A stretch of 64,000 nt of DNA, from the NCBI GenBank assembly GCA_041645435.1, contig JBAZQB010000004.1:248001-312000 (forward strand). The letters run 5' to 3'. Below are positions 32,893 to 41,034 of the stretch, in pieces. Each line of letters begins with the position of its first letter. The stretch's first letter is position 1. A program made the translations under genes and the position numbers. The notes under the pieces are model-generated. The model was not told where the DNA came from. It did no database searches and was given only the letters and a program-made list of their open reading frames with translations. This DNA comes from Methanoregula sp. (GTDB lineage Archaea > Halobacteriota > Methanomicrobia > Methanomicrobiales > Methanospirillaceae).

Positions 32893-34181
32893 AACTCGCT
32901 CACCATCTCACGGTCCAGAACGGTCACCTGAAGATCAACGGGCAGGACTGCGTTGCCCTTGCAGAGCAGTACGGAACGCCGCTGTACGTCACCAGCGAGG
33001 ACCGGGTTATCGAGCAGTTCGAAAGCTACAGGAAAGCTTTCGGTGCCCGCTACCCGAAGGTCCAGGTGCTCTTTGCAGCAAAAGCCAACGGCAACCTCGC
33101 GATAATGCGGGCACTTGCAAAACTCGGGGCGGGAGCAGATATCTTCTCATCCGGAGAACTCCATCTCGCGCTCGAAGCTGGTATGGCACCGGAAAAACTG
33201 CTCTTCAATGGCAGTTCCAAGACCCCGGCTGACCTGAAACTTGCGGTTGAAAAAGGCGTGAAAGTCTCGGTGGATTCTCTCGACGAACTCCACCAGCTCG
33301 ATGCCGCGGCACGTGCCGCAGGAAAGACCGTTAAGATCGCGTTCCGGGTCAACCCGGCGCTCGAAGTCCCCACCCACCCGAAGATCGCCACCGGCCTTGC
33401 CACGAGCAAGTTCGGCATCCCCCACAAGGAGATTCCCGCGGCATACCGGGAAGCCATGGCATGCAAAAACATTCAGCCCGTGGGGATTCACTGCCATATC
33501 GGCTCACAGATCCTCGATATCGAACCCTTTGTCCGCGCTGCTGAAGTGATGGTGCGGATCGCAAAGGAGCTCACCAACATGGGGGTGAAACTCGAGTTCA
33601 TCGATCTCGGCGGAGGTCTCGGAATTCCGTACCACCACGATACCGATCTGTCACCGTCCCCGGAAGACTATGCTGCAAAAGTCATTCCCGTCTTCAAAGC
33701 CGGCGTAGAAGCCTGCGGTATCACCCCGGAACTCTGGATCGAGCCCGGCCGCTCGCTTGTTGCCGATTCCACGATCCTGCTCACCCGGGTCAATTCGACA
33801 AAATCGGCACACAAGCGGTTTGCCAACGTTGATGCTGGTTTCAACCTGCTCATCCGGCCTGCAATGTATGACGCGTATCACGAGGTCATTGTCGCCAACA
33901 AGGCCGATGCCCCCCTTATCATGGAATACACCGTCACCGGCCCTATTTGCGAGACCGGGGATATCCTTGCGCCCGACCGCAAACTCCCGGAACTTGCAGC
34001 CGGTGACATCATCGCGGTGCTCGATGCCGGTGCCTATGGGTTTGCGATGTCGTCACAGTACAACAGCCGCCCGCGTTGCCCCGAGGTATTGATCAAGGGG
34101 GAGCAGGCGGGACTCATGCGCAGGGGCGAAACGGTTGCAGATATCACCGCCACTATGGAACGTCCGTCCTGGCAGCGGTAG
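32889..34181 (+). CDS. lysA: Diaminopimelate decarboxylase
   Basis: 430 aa, GTG start overlapping the dapL stop by 4 bases. Fold-type III PLP enzyme: K65 in LFAAKANGNLAIMRAL binds the cofactor; HCHIGSQI (~201-208), FIDLGGGLGIPYHHD (~238-252, phosphate binding) and EPGRSLVADS (~287-296) are conserved, and CETGDILAPDR (~357-367) contributes the catalytic Cys from the other subunit. Performs the last step of lysine synthesis from meso-diaminopimelate. Needs an epimerase (dapF), which is not in the window. Confidence 0.94.
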   Translation: MKLAHHLTVQNGHLKINGQDCVALAEQYGTPLYVTSEDRVIEQFESYRKAFGARYPKVQVLFAAKANGNLAIMRALAKLGAGADIFSSGELHLALEAGMAPEKLLFNGSSKTPADLKLAVEKGVKVSVDSLDELHQLDAAARAAGKTVKIAFRVNPALEVPTHPKIATGLATSKFGIPHKEIPAAYREAMACKNIQPVGIHCHIGSQILDIEPFVRAAEVMVRIAKELTNMGVKLEFIDLGGGLGIPYHHDTDLSPSPEDYAAKVIPVFKAGVEACGITPELWIEPGRSLVADSTILLTRVNSTKSAHKRFANVDAGFNLLIRPAMYDAYHEVIVANKADAPLIMEYTVTGPICETGDILAPDRKLPELAAGDIIAVLDAGAYGFAMSSQYNSRPRCPEVLIKGEQAGLMRRGETVADITATMERPSWQR

Positions 34182-34193
34182 GCGGAGATATTC

Positions 34194-35495
34194 GTGGTCC
34201 TCTTTCACTACGCGCTGGTCGATGACCTGATCACGACAGAGGAGTTCGAACGGCGCGTAGATGCAAAGATCGAGGAATGCGGCGACCTGGTCGATGAACC
34301 GACTGCCGCCATGCTGGTGATCGGCGAACTGGGCCGGCAGCATGTGAAGATCAAGGGGCTGTCAGGAAAGTCCAGCCTCTTCTCTTTTTTCGGAAAAGTC
34401 ATTGACAAAACAGAACCCAAGGAGTTTGACCGGGCTGATGGTGAGAAGGGCTGGGTAGCCACCCTGCTCCTGGGTGACGAGACGGGAACCACTCGGGTGG
34501 TGCTCTGGGACGAAAAGGCGGGAGCGGCAATTGATGTGGCGATTGGCGATGTGCTGGAGATCATCGGTCGTCACCCGGGAAAGAACACAAAAGAGATCTA
34601 TGCCCTTGCCCTGCGCCAGGCAAGCTGCGAGATCTCCTGCACCCTGCCGGCACAGGGGACGGGTGCAGGCAGCCTCTCCAATGAACCGGTGGATCTCGAT
34701 GCAATCGTGATCTGCATCAACGAGCCCCGCTCGTTCACCCGCCGGGACGGGACTACCAGCGAGATGGTGGAAGCGGTGATCGGGGATGACAAGGGTTCGG
34801 CCCGGCTTGTTGCATGGGCTCCGGAACTGCTGTGCGATATCGCTCCCGGCACAACGGTGCATATCAGCGGCGCAAAACCCAACCATAAGAGCGAGGGACG
34901 GGATTACAGCCTGGATGAGACAAGCACAGTCATGGTAACAGATACAGTAGTTTCCGTGCCGTTCACACCGCTTGGCTCTGTGAGCGACCAGGGTATTTTC
35001 TCTGTCAAGGGACAGGTGAAACAGATGCAGCAGCCCCGTTCCTTCACCACAAAGAACGGCACTGCTTCATGGGTAAGAAATATCGTCGTGAGTGACGAAG
35101 GCGAGGAACTCAAACTGGTTCTCTGGGGGGATTTCGCTCTCGTGCCATTAAAGATGGGTGACCGGGTGGAGGCCTACCATGCAACCGCCAAAGCCGGGCG
35201 GTTCGGGGGTATTGAACTGGGCGTGGGACGGGGCAGCGCATTCCGGGTGCCGGATGAAGCGGCACAGCCCATTATTTTTTCCGGCACTATCATTCATGGG
35301 CAGGGCTGCATATTCATCGATAATGGGACAGATCGCTACCTGATTGAGGGCAGTTTTCCGCACGGTACAGAACTCAGGGTATCAGGACTTCTCAAAGGGA
35401 GCCGGATTATTCCGGAGCAGGCAGAGTCGGTGGTTCTCACCCCTGATGAAATAATGGTGCATCTCCAGCGATTCAACGAGAGTCTCAAAGAATAA
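34194..35495 (+). CDS. Replication protein A-like single-strand DNA-binding protein
   Basis: 433 aa, GTG start with GGCGGAGAT upstream. At least three OB folds in tandem: ~65-150 (FFGKVIDKTEPKEF ... DVLEIIGRH), ~165-245 (DAIVICINEPRSFTRRDGT ... TTVHISGAK) and ~265-350 (FSVKGQVKQMQQPRSFTTKNGT ... RVEAYHATAK). Each contains the RSFTxxDGT/NGT-type turn of archaeal RPA41-like proteins. The C-terminal part lacks a zinc finger. Binds single-stranded DNA in replication and repair. It lies between lysA (12 bases) and radA (80 bases), the latter a natural partner. Confidence 0.88.
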   Translation: MVLFHYALVDDLITTEEFERRVDAKIEECGDLVDEPTAAMLVIGELGRQHVKIKGLSGKSSLFSFFGKVIDKTEPKEFDRADGEKGWVATLLLGDETGTTRVVLWDEKAGAAIDVAIGDVLEIIGRHPGKNTKEIYALALRQASCEISCTLPAQGTGAGSLSNEPVDLDAIVICINEPRSFTRRDGTTSEMVEAVIGDDKGSARLVAWAPELLCDIAPGTTVHISGAKPNHKSEGRDYSLDETSTVMVTDTVVSVPFTPLGSVSDQGIFSVKGQVKQMQQPRSFTTKNGTASWVRNIVVSDEGEELKLVLWGDFALVPLKMGDRVEAYHATAKAGRFGGIELGVGRGSAFRVPDEAAQPIIFSGTIIHGQGCIFIDNGTDRYLIEGSFPHGTELRVSGLLKGSRIIPEQAESVVLTPDEIMVHLQRFNESLKE

Positions 35496-35537
35496 ATCAC
35501 ACTTTCACACCACGCACTCCGCGGGGTTATATGCGAG

Positions 35538-35547
35538 TTTATAAAAT
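35538..35547 (+). promoter_or_regulatory. TATA box of radA
   Basis: TTTATAAAAT lies 29-38 bases before the radA start. A ribosome site AGGAG follows at 35561-35565, so the transcript start must be close to or just upstream of it. Confidence 0.55.
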
Positions 35548-35575
35548 CTTGTTGTGCCATAGGAGTTGTAAAGAA

Positions 35576-36553
35576 ATGGCTGAAGGACCATTAAACATTG
35601 AAGATTTACCGGGCGTCGGCCCGAGCACCGCAGACAAGCTCCGCGAAGCTGGTTACCTCTCGGTGGAAAGTATCGCAACCGCATCGCCGGCTGAACTCTC
35701 TGAAGTCTCGGAGATCTCCGAGTCAACCGCAAAAAAGATCATCAAGGCAGCCCGTGAAGCTGCAGATATCGGCGGTTTCAAGACCGGAAAAGACATTTTC
35801 GAACAGCGAAAGGATATCAAAAAACTGTCCTTCCGGGTCCCGGAACTTGACGCCCTGCTGGGCGGGGGTATGGAGACTCAGGCCATCACCGAGATGTACG
35901 GTGAGTTTGGTTCCGGTAAGAGTCAGATCGTTCACCAGATGGCCGTCAACGTGCAGCTTCCCACAGAACTGGGCGGGCTGGACGGGAGCGCCATCTACAT
36001 CGATACGGAGAATACCTTCCGACCCGAGCGTATCGAACAGATGGTGAACGGTCTTGGTCTGGATAATATCCCGGATGTTGATGAATTTTTAAAAAATATC
36101 CATATTGCCCGGGCCCACACATCCGACCACCAGATGCTCCTTGTCGAGAACTCCCGCGATCTTGCGGCTGAACTCAAGGACAGCGATAAACCGGTAAAAC
36201 TCTTCATCATCGACTCGCTCACTGCCCATTTCCGGGCAGAATATGCCGGCAGGGGCACCCTTGCCGCCCGCCAGCAGAAACTGAACCGGCATATGCATGA
36301 ACTCTTCAAGCTCATCGATGAGCACAACGGCGTCGGGCTCGTTACCAACCAGGTCATGTCCAACCCGGCAGTCTTCTTCGGTGACCCGACAAAACCCATC
36401 GGAGGTAACATTGTCGGGCACACGGCTACCTTCCGTCTCTACCTGCGCAAGAGCAAAGGCGGCAAACGTATTGCACGTCTCGTGGACAGTCCCAACCTTC
36501 CCGAGGGAGAAGCACCGTTCATTGTTGAAGAGGCAGGTCTCAAGTCGTGTTAA
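35576..36553 (+). CDS. radA: DNA repair and recombination protein RadA
   Basis: 325 aa from ATG 35576 (MAEGPLNIEDLPGVGPSTA); the upstream in-frame ATG at 35531 lies in the promoter region. N-terminal helix-hairpin-helix domain (1-~60), linker, then the RecA/Rad51 ATPase core with Walker A GEFGSGKSQ (~109-117), polymerisation-type FRVPELD, Walker B LFIIDSLTAHFRAEY (~205-219) and VTNQV (~256). Forms filaments on single-stranded DNA for homologous recombination; RPA is encoded just upstream. Full length for the family (about 320-325 aa). Confidence 0.96.
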   Translation: MAEGPLNIEDLPGVGPSTADKLREAGYLSVESIATASPAELSEVSEISESTAKKIIKAAREAADIGGFKTGKDIFEQRKDIKKLSFRVPELDALLGGGMETQAITEMYGEFGSGKSQIVHQMAVNVQLPTELGGLDGSAIYIDTENTFRPERIEQMVNGLGLDNIPDVDEFLKNIHIARAHTSDHQMLLVENSRDLAAELKDSDKPVKLFIIDSLTAHFRAEYAGRGTLAARQQKLNRHMHELFKLIDEHNGVGLVTNQVMSNPAVFFGDPTKPIGGNIVGHTATFRLYLRKSKGGKRIARLVDSPNLPEGEAPFIVEEAGLKSC

Positions 36554-37263
36554 AAGCAGTCCTGACAGATATTGACGGGACGATCACCGATTCGTCCCGC
36601 CGGATCAATACCGGCGCAGTCGATACTATCAGGTCTCTTGTGGATGACGGCATCGAAGTGGTACTGGCGAGCGGGAATACCTCCTGCTTCATGGATGCTA
36701 TCTGCAAAATGATCGGTACCCACGGGACCTTCATCGCCGAGAACGGGGGTGTCTTCCGGGTCGGGTTCACCGGCACCCCCCGCATTCAGGGGAACCAGGG
36801 GGTATGCCATACTGCACTGGAAGTATTACAGGCGCATTACCGCACGAAGGGAATCGAACTGGATCTCTACAGCCCCTCCTATCGTTATGCCGATCTGGCA
36901 TTTGGCCGTACCGTACCTGTCGATGAAGTGAAAATGCTCTTAAAAGAATACCCGGTAAATGTGCTCGATACCGGGTATGCGATCCACCTGCAGTCTCCCG
37001 GCGTGGATAAGGGAACTGCCCTTATTGCACTGGCACAGGAGATGCACCTGTCACCATCTGATTTTCTTGCCGTCGGGGATTCGCTCAATGATATCCAGAT
37101 GCTGGCTACTGCCGGCATAGGTGCAACCGTTGCAAATGGCCATAAGGATATCAAGGCAGCGGCACAGTATGTTGCAGAAAAAGGATATGGAGACGGATTT
37201 GTAGAAGTGATTGAAAAATATGAGTCCTACCTTCGCGCCGCAAAACGGTCGACAACAATATAG
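36547..37263 (+). CDS. Archaeal HAD-family phosphatase (phosphoglycolate phosphatase type)
   Basis: 238 aa, GTG start overlapping the radA stop by 7 bases. HAD motif I DIDGTITDSS (~8-17), motif II LASGNTS (~38-44), C2-type cap (~80-155) and motif III/IV AVGDSLNDIQML (~177-188). Matches the archaeal phosphoglycolate phosphatase family; in methanogens it could remove phosphoglycolate or act on another phosphate monoester. Its last 37 bases overlap the end of the convergent PRC-barrel gene. Confidence 0.85.
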   Translation: MLKAVLTDIDGTITDSSRRINTGAVDTIRSLVDDGIEVVLASGNTSCFMDAICKMIGTHGTFIAENGGVFRVGFTGTPRIQGNQGVCHTALEVLQAHYRTKGIELDLYSPSYRYADLAFGRTVPVDEVKMLLKEYPVNVLDTGYAIHLQSPGVDKGTALIALAQEMHLSPSDFLAVGDSLNDIQMLATAGIGATVANGHKDIKAAAQYVAEKGYGDGFVEVIEKYESYLRAAKRSTTI

Positions 37264-37481
37264 TCCTTGATATCCTTGACCGCTTCAAACGAAATCTTCA
37301 GGATTTTATCATCTTCCATGTCATAATTTGCAGTGTCAAAGGTCTGGTCAGGGTGGACGAGCATCTCGACAACCTGCCCGGAATCAAAGTCGACCCTGAT
37401 GTTTTTGAGGGTGCCAATAAGCTTACCATCGTTGCTCATAATCTTCTTGCGCGAAAGGGTGCGGGCAAATACACGAGTCAT
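37227..37481 (-). CDS. PRC-barrel domain protein
   Basis: 84 aa from ATG 37481 (MTRVFARTLSRKKIMSNDG); the longer frame upstream is promoter DNA. A single PRC-barrel: VFARTLSRKKIMSNDGKLIG (~4-23), LKNIRVDFDSGQVVEMLVHP (~26-45) and a C-terminal VKDIKDYIVVDRF. Stand-alone PRC-barrel proteins are abundant in methanogens and are thought to be adaptors in RNA or protein complexes (bacterial RimM has the same domain). Overlaps the phosphatase gene tail-to-tail. Confidence 0.85.
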   Translation of the reverse strand: MTRVFARTLSRKKIMSNDGKLIGTLKNIRVDFDSGQVVEMLVHPDQTFDTANYDMEDDKILKISFEAVKDIKDYIVVDRFAARR

Positions 37482-37497
37482 AAAAAAATTGACGACG

Positions 37498-37510
37498 TAT
37501 AAATATTTAA
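37498..37510 (-). promoter_or_regulatory. TATA box of the PRC-barrel gene
   Basis: Minus-strand TTAAATATTTATA is centred about 24 bases before the ATG at 37481, consistent with a leaderless or near-leaderless transcript. Confidence 0.5.
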
Positions 37511-37569
37511 ACTGTTCTAAAAGAACGGGAAAAAAAGAGTTATTTTTTAGATTAATCACCTGATTATGG

Positions 37570-37779
37570 TCATTTGAACATATCAGCAGCCATTCTGATG
37601 TCCGATCCACGCATGGTTTTTCTGCCTGCGTGGTCTGACATCTTCTTTGCCTCTTTTGCAAGGAAGGTCCCGTATTCTTCCATCAGCTCTGCCAGCGTTT
37701 CGCAGGCGTCAGCACTGACACGCTCGGCACCGGTCTTTTTTATAATTCGTTCAACTGCAGCCTGGGATAATTCAGTCAT
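37570..37779 (-). CDS. Archaeal histone (HMf type)
   Basis: 69 aa from ATG 37779 (MTELSQAAVERIIKKTGAER), with GGAG 8 bases upstream; a start 6 codons earlier is unlikely. The histone fold is complete: AAVERIIKKTGAERVS (helix 1), ACETLAELMEEYGTFLAKEA (helix 2), HAGRKTMRGSDIRMAA (helix 3 with the RKT DNA-contact loop at ~53-55). Dimerises, then stacks on DNA to wrap the chromosome. The gap to the PRC-barrel gene is 88 bases. Confidence 0.94.
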   Translation of the reverse strand: MTELSQAAVERIIKKTGAERVSADACETLAELMEEYGTFLAKEAKKMSDHAGRKTMRGSDIRMAADMFK

Positions 37780-37807
37780 GGATACTTCTCCACCCATACA
37801 ATTTCAT

Positions 37808-37832
37808 TCAAAATATCTAAATATATTGTATT
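37808..37832 (-). promoter_or_regulatory. AT-rich promoter region of the histone gene
   Basis: The stretch reading TACAATATATTTAGATATTT on the minus strand lies about 30-50 bases before the histone start and contains the only TATA-like element there. It abuts the stop codon of the upstream HTH-CBS gene, so the histone probably has its own promoter. Confidence 0.4.
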
Positions 37833-38713
37833 TAGAGCGTGGGAAATACCCTGATAATATCAGACTGGGTGATAATGCCAACAGGAGTCCCGTTCTCAAC
37901 AACGATCAAACGCCCGATCTCCCGTTCCTTGAACCTGCGGATTACATCAAAAAGCCGGGTATCTGCAGGGGCTTCCACGACATCAGATGTCATCACCTCA
38001 GTCACTTTTGTAGTAAGGGGCAGATTCTTTTCAATGGATTTTGCGAGATCACTCATGGTGATAATTCCCGCCAGCTTCCCGTCTTTAAGTATCGGGGCAC
38101 CGTGAATATGTTCGTGATTAAAAAGAACCAGAGCATCATGGAGCGTGTCGGTGCAGGTCAGGGTTTTTAACGGACAACTCATGTAGGTGCTGATCGGTTT
38201 CTTGGGAAGTGAGATGATTTCTGAAGTAGCAATGAGTAGAGATTGTTTGGACTCGTCTTTCCCGAATACCTCCCCCCGGATCAGGAGCTTGTTGACCGGT
38301 GTCGGACCGACCGTGACCTGATCACCGATCTCAAAGAGTTTTGCGCTCCCGACAAGTTTGATCACCGCATGGCAGACATCAGGATGGCAGAGGGTGTTAA
38401 ACGCGATCTCGTGGACATTTGCCCCATTGACTACAACCCCGTTTTTACTGATCGCGACATCATAATCGCCTTCTTCGGATACCTTCAGGTTGAGTTCCCG
38501 GTAGGCAAGACCTGTGGGAATGTACCCCCCTTTTGGGCCGGGTACGCCATCCACCAGTCCGATTGCTTTTAATGCCTGCATCTGGTTGCGCACAGTCCCC
38601 GGGTTGCGCTGGATGAGGTCAGCGATCTCTTCGCCTTTAATGGAGTGGGAATGCCGGTGATAGAGAGTGATTAACGTAATAAGAATATCTTTTTGGATCA
38701 GGGACAGGTCCAT
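37832..38713 (-). CDS. Winged-helix and CBS-pair transcription regulator
   Basis: 293 aa from ATG 38713 (MDLSLIQKDILITLITLYHR), where homology begins. N-terminal winged helix (~1-75; HSIKGEEIADLIQRNPGTVRNQMQALKAIGLVDG is the recognition region), a middle domain (~80-170; YDVAISKNGVVVNGANVHEI) often seen in HrcA-like/DUF293 proteins, then two CBS motifs (~180-235, ~240-293; HGAPILKDGKLAGIITMSDL, GRLIVVENGTPVGIITQSDI) that bind adenosyl ligands. Inference: a repressor responsive to AMP/ATP/SAM-like ligands, probably acting on the shared promoter with nog1 and on itself. Confidence 0.82.
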   Translation of the reverse strand: MDLSLIQKDILITLITLYHRHSHSIKGEEIADLIQRNPGTVRNQMQALKAIGLVDGVPGPKGGYIPTGLAYRELNLKVSEEGDYDVAISKNGVVVNGANVHEIAFNTLCHPDVCHAVIKLVGSAKLFEIGDQVTVGPTPVNKLLIRGEVFGKDESKQSLLIATSEIISLPKKPISTYMSCPLKTLTCTDTLHDALVLFNHEHIHGAPILKDGKLAGIITMSDLAKSIEKNLPLTTKVTEVMTSDVVEAPADTRLFDVIRRFKEREIGRLIVVENGTPVGIITQSDIIRVFPTL

Positions 38714-38759
38714 AACGATATACCGTATGACGGTCCATAAATATATAGGTAGGCGATTT
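38714..38759. promoter_or_regulatory. Overlapping divergent promoters and palindrome between the HTH-CBS gene and nog1
   Basis: Within 46 bases lie two TATA-like elements: GATATACC (about 38717-38724, for nog1) and, on the minus strand, TATATATTTAT (about 38737-38747, for the HTH-CBS gene). Between them is the perfect palindrome ACCGT-ATG-ACGGT (38722-38734). The 9-mer GGTCCATAA occurs twice, at 38707-38715 and 38732-38740, exactly 25 bases apart. Binding at the palindrome would affect both promoters. Confidence 0.5.
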
Positions 38760-39857
38760 ATGGAATTTGAAACAATGCCGACGGTGCCAACTGCGGACGA
38801 GATCCTCGACCGGAGTTTCCGCCGTGCAGCTAAAAAGATGAAGGAGAAGACCAACAAGGAGCGCGCGAACGAAGAGTTCGTCCGGGCTGTTGGTGCAGCG
38901 GTTCACGATCGCCTTGTCTATATCATACGGGGATTTCCCGAATTTGATAAACTCCCCCCGTTTTACCGGGAACTGGCTGATATCCTCTACGGGATTGAAA
39001 AAATAAAAATGTCCCTTGGTGCTGTTGGCTGGGCAGCCAAGCATACCAAGATGGTGGGAAACCAGCTGGCAGTGCAGTCCCGCAAGGCTGCCGATACCCT
39101 CATTGTGCGTAAGCGGGCGGTAGCCCGGCTCGCGTCCATGGTGCACCAGATTGACAAGGACCTGCTCTTCTTAAATGAAGTAAGAAATGTCCTGCGCCAC
39201 CTTCCCCATGTCGAGGAAGGATATACTATCGTTATTGCAGGATACCCCAATGTCGGGAAATCCTCGTTTATCAAGCGGGTCTCATCAGCTGCCCCGGAAG
39301 TGGCAGCGTACCCGTTCACCACGAAAGGGGTTATTGTCGGTCACCGGGATCTCCCGCGGGAACGGATCCAGTTCGTGGATACACCGGGCATTCTTGATCG
39401 CCCGGCAGACGAACGCAACCAGATCGAGCGCCAGGCACTCTCTGCGATGATGAATGTCGCAGATATTGTTCTTTTCATTCTCGATCCATCGGAGCACTGT
39501 GGCTATCCCATGGATGTCCAGCTCCACCTGCGCGATGAAGTCAAAGGCATGGTGGATGTGCCCATGATTGTCGTGGCCAATAAGTCCGACCTTGTTGGTG
39601 GGGAAGGTTACCTGACGATGTCAACCAAGACCGGAGACGGTGTCGAGGCAGTTCTCGCAGAGATCCTGACACACAAGCCGGAACCGGTGGAAAAGAAGAG
39701 AACGGTTACGGATATCCGGTCTCCTATCCGGCATGAAGCCGAAGAGACCGAGATGGAAGAAGATTTCGACAATGGGACGGTCAAAAAACCCAAACGAAAA
39801 CGGCTGCACCGGAAGCCCCGTACCGATCGTGCGGGAATAAATCCCGAGACCGTCTGA
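38760..39857 (+). CDS. Nog1-like GTP-binding protein
   Basis: 365 aa from ATG 38760 (MEFETMPTVPTADE), aligned with the usual archaeal Nog1 start; AGGT at about 38748 precedes it. N-terminal helical domain (1-~155; FRRAAKKMKEKTNKERANEE), then the GTPase domain: G1 GYPNVGKSSF (~161-170), G3 VDTPG (~204-208), G4 NKSDL (~279-283). The C-terminal ~60 residues are charged and end in a basic KKPKRKRLHRKPR patch, likely RNA contacts. In eukaryotes Nog1 works in large-subunit ribosome assembly. Confidence 0.92.
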   Translation: MEFETMPTVPTADEILDRSFRRAAKKMKEKTNKERANEEFVRAVGAAVHDRLVYIIRGFPEFDKLPPFYRELADILYGIEKIKMSLGAVGWAAKHTKMVGNQLAVQSRKAADTLIVRKRAVARLASMVHQIDKDLLFLNEVRNVLRHLPHVEEGYTIVIAGYPNVGKSSFIKRVSSAAPEVAAYPFTTKGVIVGHRDLPRERIQFVDTPGILDRPADERNQIERQALSAMMNVADIVLFILDPSEHCGYPMDVQLHLRDEVKGMVDVPMIVVANKSDLVGGEGYLTMSTKTGDGVEAVLAEILTHKPEPVEKKRTVTDIRSPIRHEAEETEMEEDFDNGTVKKPKRKRLHRKPRTDRAGINPETV

Positions 39858-39863
39858 TTCCTC

Positions 39864-39874
39864 TTTTTATATAC
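39864..39874 (+). promoter_or_regulatory. TATA box in the gap after nog1
   Basis: TTTTTATATAC is an excellent archaeal TATA element, located just after the nog1 stop in a gap between two convergent genes. It predicts a transcript start near 39894 although no coding gene follows. Part of the case for a small RNA here. Confidence 0.5.
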
Positions 39875-39893
39875 CTTTAAGAAAGGGTGTAAA

Positions 39894-40110
39894 CAAATTG
39901 AGTTCACCCAGTAATTCCTGAAAAAGCATCAATAATAACAATTGTGAGGAGACCCCGCCTCAGGGCCTGCTATGGATATCTCATATCCACGAGTCCCTGT
40001 GGTTCGACTGCCATGAATACTCTCCGAGGTACGGTGGGGGAATGAGTGTCATTATTATGGTCGTTAAAACCGCCGCGGGGGCGTCCCTTCGGGGGCGGCA
40101 GCGTTCATCA
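39894..40110 (+). ncRNA. Candidate structured RNA between convergent genes
   Basis: Gap of 283 bases without an ORF. From the predicted start: CCCCGCC (39953-39959) pairs with GGTGGGG (40033-40039) over 7 pairs, one a G-T. Inside, CAGGG (39961-39965) pairs with CCCTG (39995-39999), and TGGATAT (39973-39979) with ATATCCA (39983-39989) over a CTC loop. A second domain has CGTCCC-TTCG-GGGGCG (40082-40097), the very stable cUUCGg tetraloop, extended by CGCCGC (40071-40076) with GCAGCG (40098-40103), 5 of 6 pairs. I did not recognise it as SRP RNA, RNase P RNA, a tRNA or a C/D-box RNA. The 3' end is a guess. Confidence 0.5.
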
Positions 40111-40140
40111 TAAAGAAATTTGATAGGTAGTTACAATTCT

Positions 40141-41034
40141 TCACAACCATGTCATAGCGGCCAACCCCGCGACAAAACCGAGAATAGTCCCCCCATTCAA
40201 TGGCGGGAGTCCGGCCTGGGGTTTTCCGGACATGACAAAATACAAAAGCACGCAGAGACCGGCCAGCGAACCGATGATTGCGCCGAGCGCGGGAAGATTG
40301 ATGATTCCACCCAGTCTTGCTCCTTTAATGAATACATTGGCTGATACTACGAGTATGGAGGGCATAATCAGGTCGCCCATGCCGATGATGAACGCGGACC
40401 TCTCCCCGCCATCGCCGAGTTTCCCGATACCTTCCCTGATGAACGAGTAGTCCCGGCGCTTGGGGATAACAAAGAGGATCGGGGTCTTGAGATCGATCAC
40501 TCCTTCGGCAAGGGTGATCATGTGTTTGGTCTTGTACACCGAGATCGCATCGTACACCGCGAGCAGGATGAGCAGGATGACAACCGGAAGCACATCTAAG
40601 GATACCCCGAAGATTGAGGCGACCCCGGCGCCTATCAGGATGCCGAGCGCATCGATCACGTACCATTCCGGGTATTTGTACAGGAGCGCTGTTGCGAGTA
40701 TCGAGAGGACCAGCACAAGGATATTGGCAATGTCTGAAACCCCTATTGCCGCATAGACAAGGGCGGCAAAAATATACGCAAATGTCAAAAACAGCGAGAG
40801 CCCGATGACTGCTGCGATCACTTTCTTCATATCGAATTTGATCAGGAGCAGCAGGAATGCGGTAAAGACCAGCAGGATTGCGATAAAGATGACCGGGTTT
40901 TCAAGGGAGGTGGGATCTTCAAATGCAACGATCCCTGATGCCTGCACCGGCAGGGAGATCAGCAATGCGCCGATCTCCACGGCAAGGAGCAGGAGCGGCA
41001 TTGCAAGAAGGGGGATGAGATTTTTTGTGTCCAT
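40141..41034 (-). CDS. Presenilin-like A22 intramembrane aspartyl protease
   Basis: 297 aa with about nine transmembrane helices. The catalytic aspartates are D162 in VYDAISVYKT and D221 in IGMGDLIMP (the GxGD motif), with QAGLPPLNGG near residue 275 in the place of the PAL motif. Member of the archaeal PSH family, which cleaves peptides within the membrane. The substrate is unknown, as for most archaeal presenilins. Its downstream side abuts the candidate RNA; the stop is at the edge of it. Confidence 0.9.
   Translation of the reverse strand: MDTKNLIPLLAMPLLLLAVEIGALLISLPVQASGIVAFEDPTSLENPVIFIAILLVFTAFLLLLIKFDMKKVIAAVIGLSLFLTFAYIFAALVYAAIGVSDIANILVLVLSILATALLYKYPEWYVIDALGILIGAGVASIFGVSLDVLPVVILLILLAVYDAISVYKTKHMITLAEGVIDLKTPILFVIPKRRDYSFIREGIGKLGDGGERSAFIIGMGDLIMPSILVVSANVFIKGARLGGIINLPALGAIIGSLAGLCVLLYFVMSGKPQAGLPPLNGGTILGFVAGLAAMTWL

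Noticed and set aside
39961..40020. Sequence GGTTCGACTGCC resembling a tRNA T-arm
   Set aside because: The T-loop is followed by G rather than the C needed to pair with G53, no acceptor or anticodon stems are found, so it is not a tRNA; it falls within the candidate RNA.
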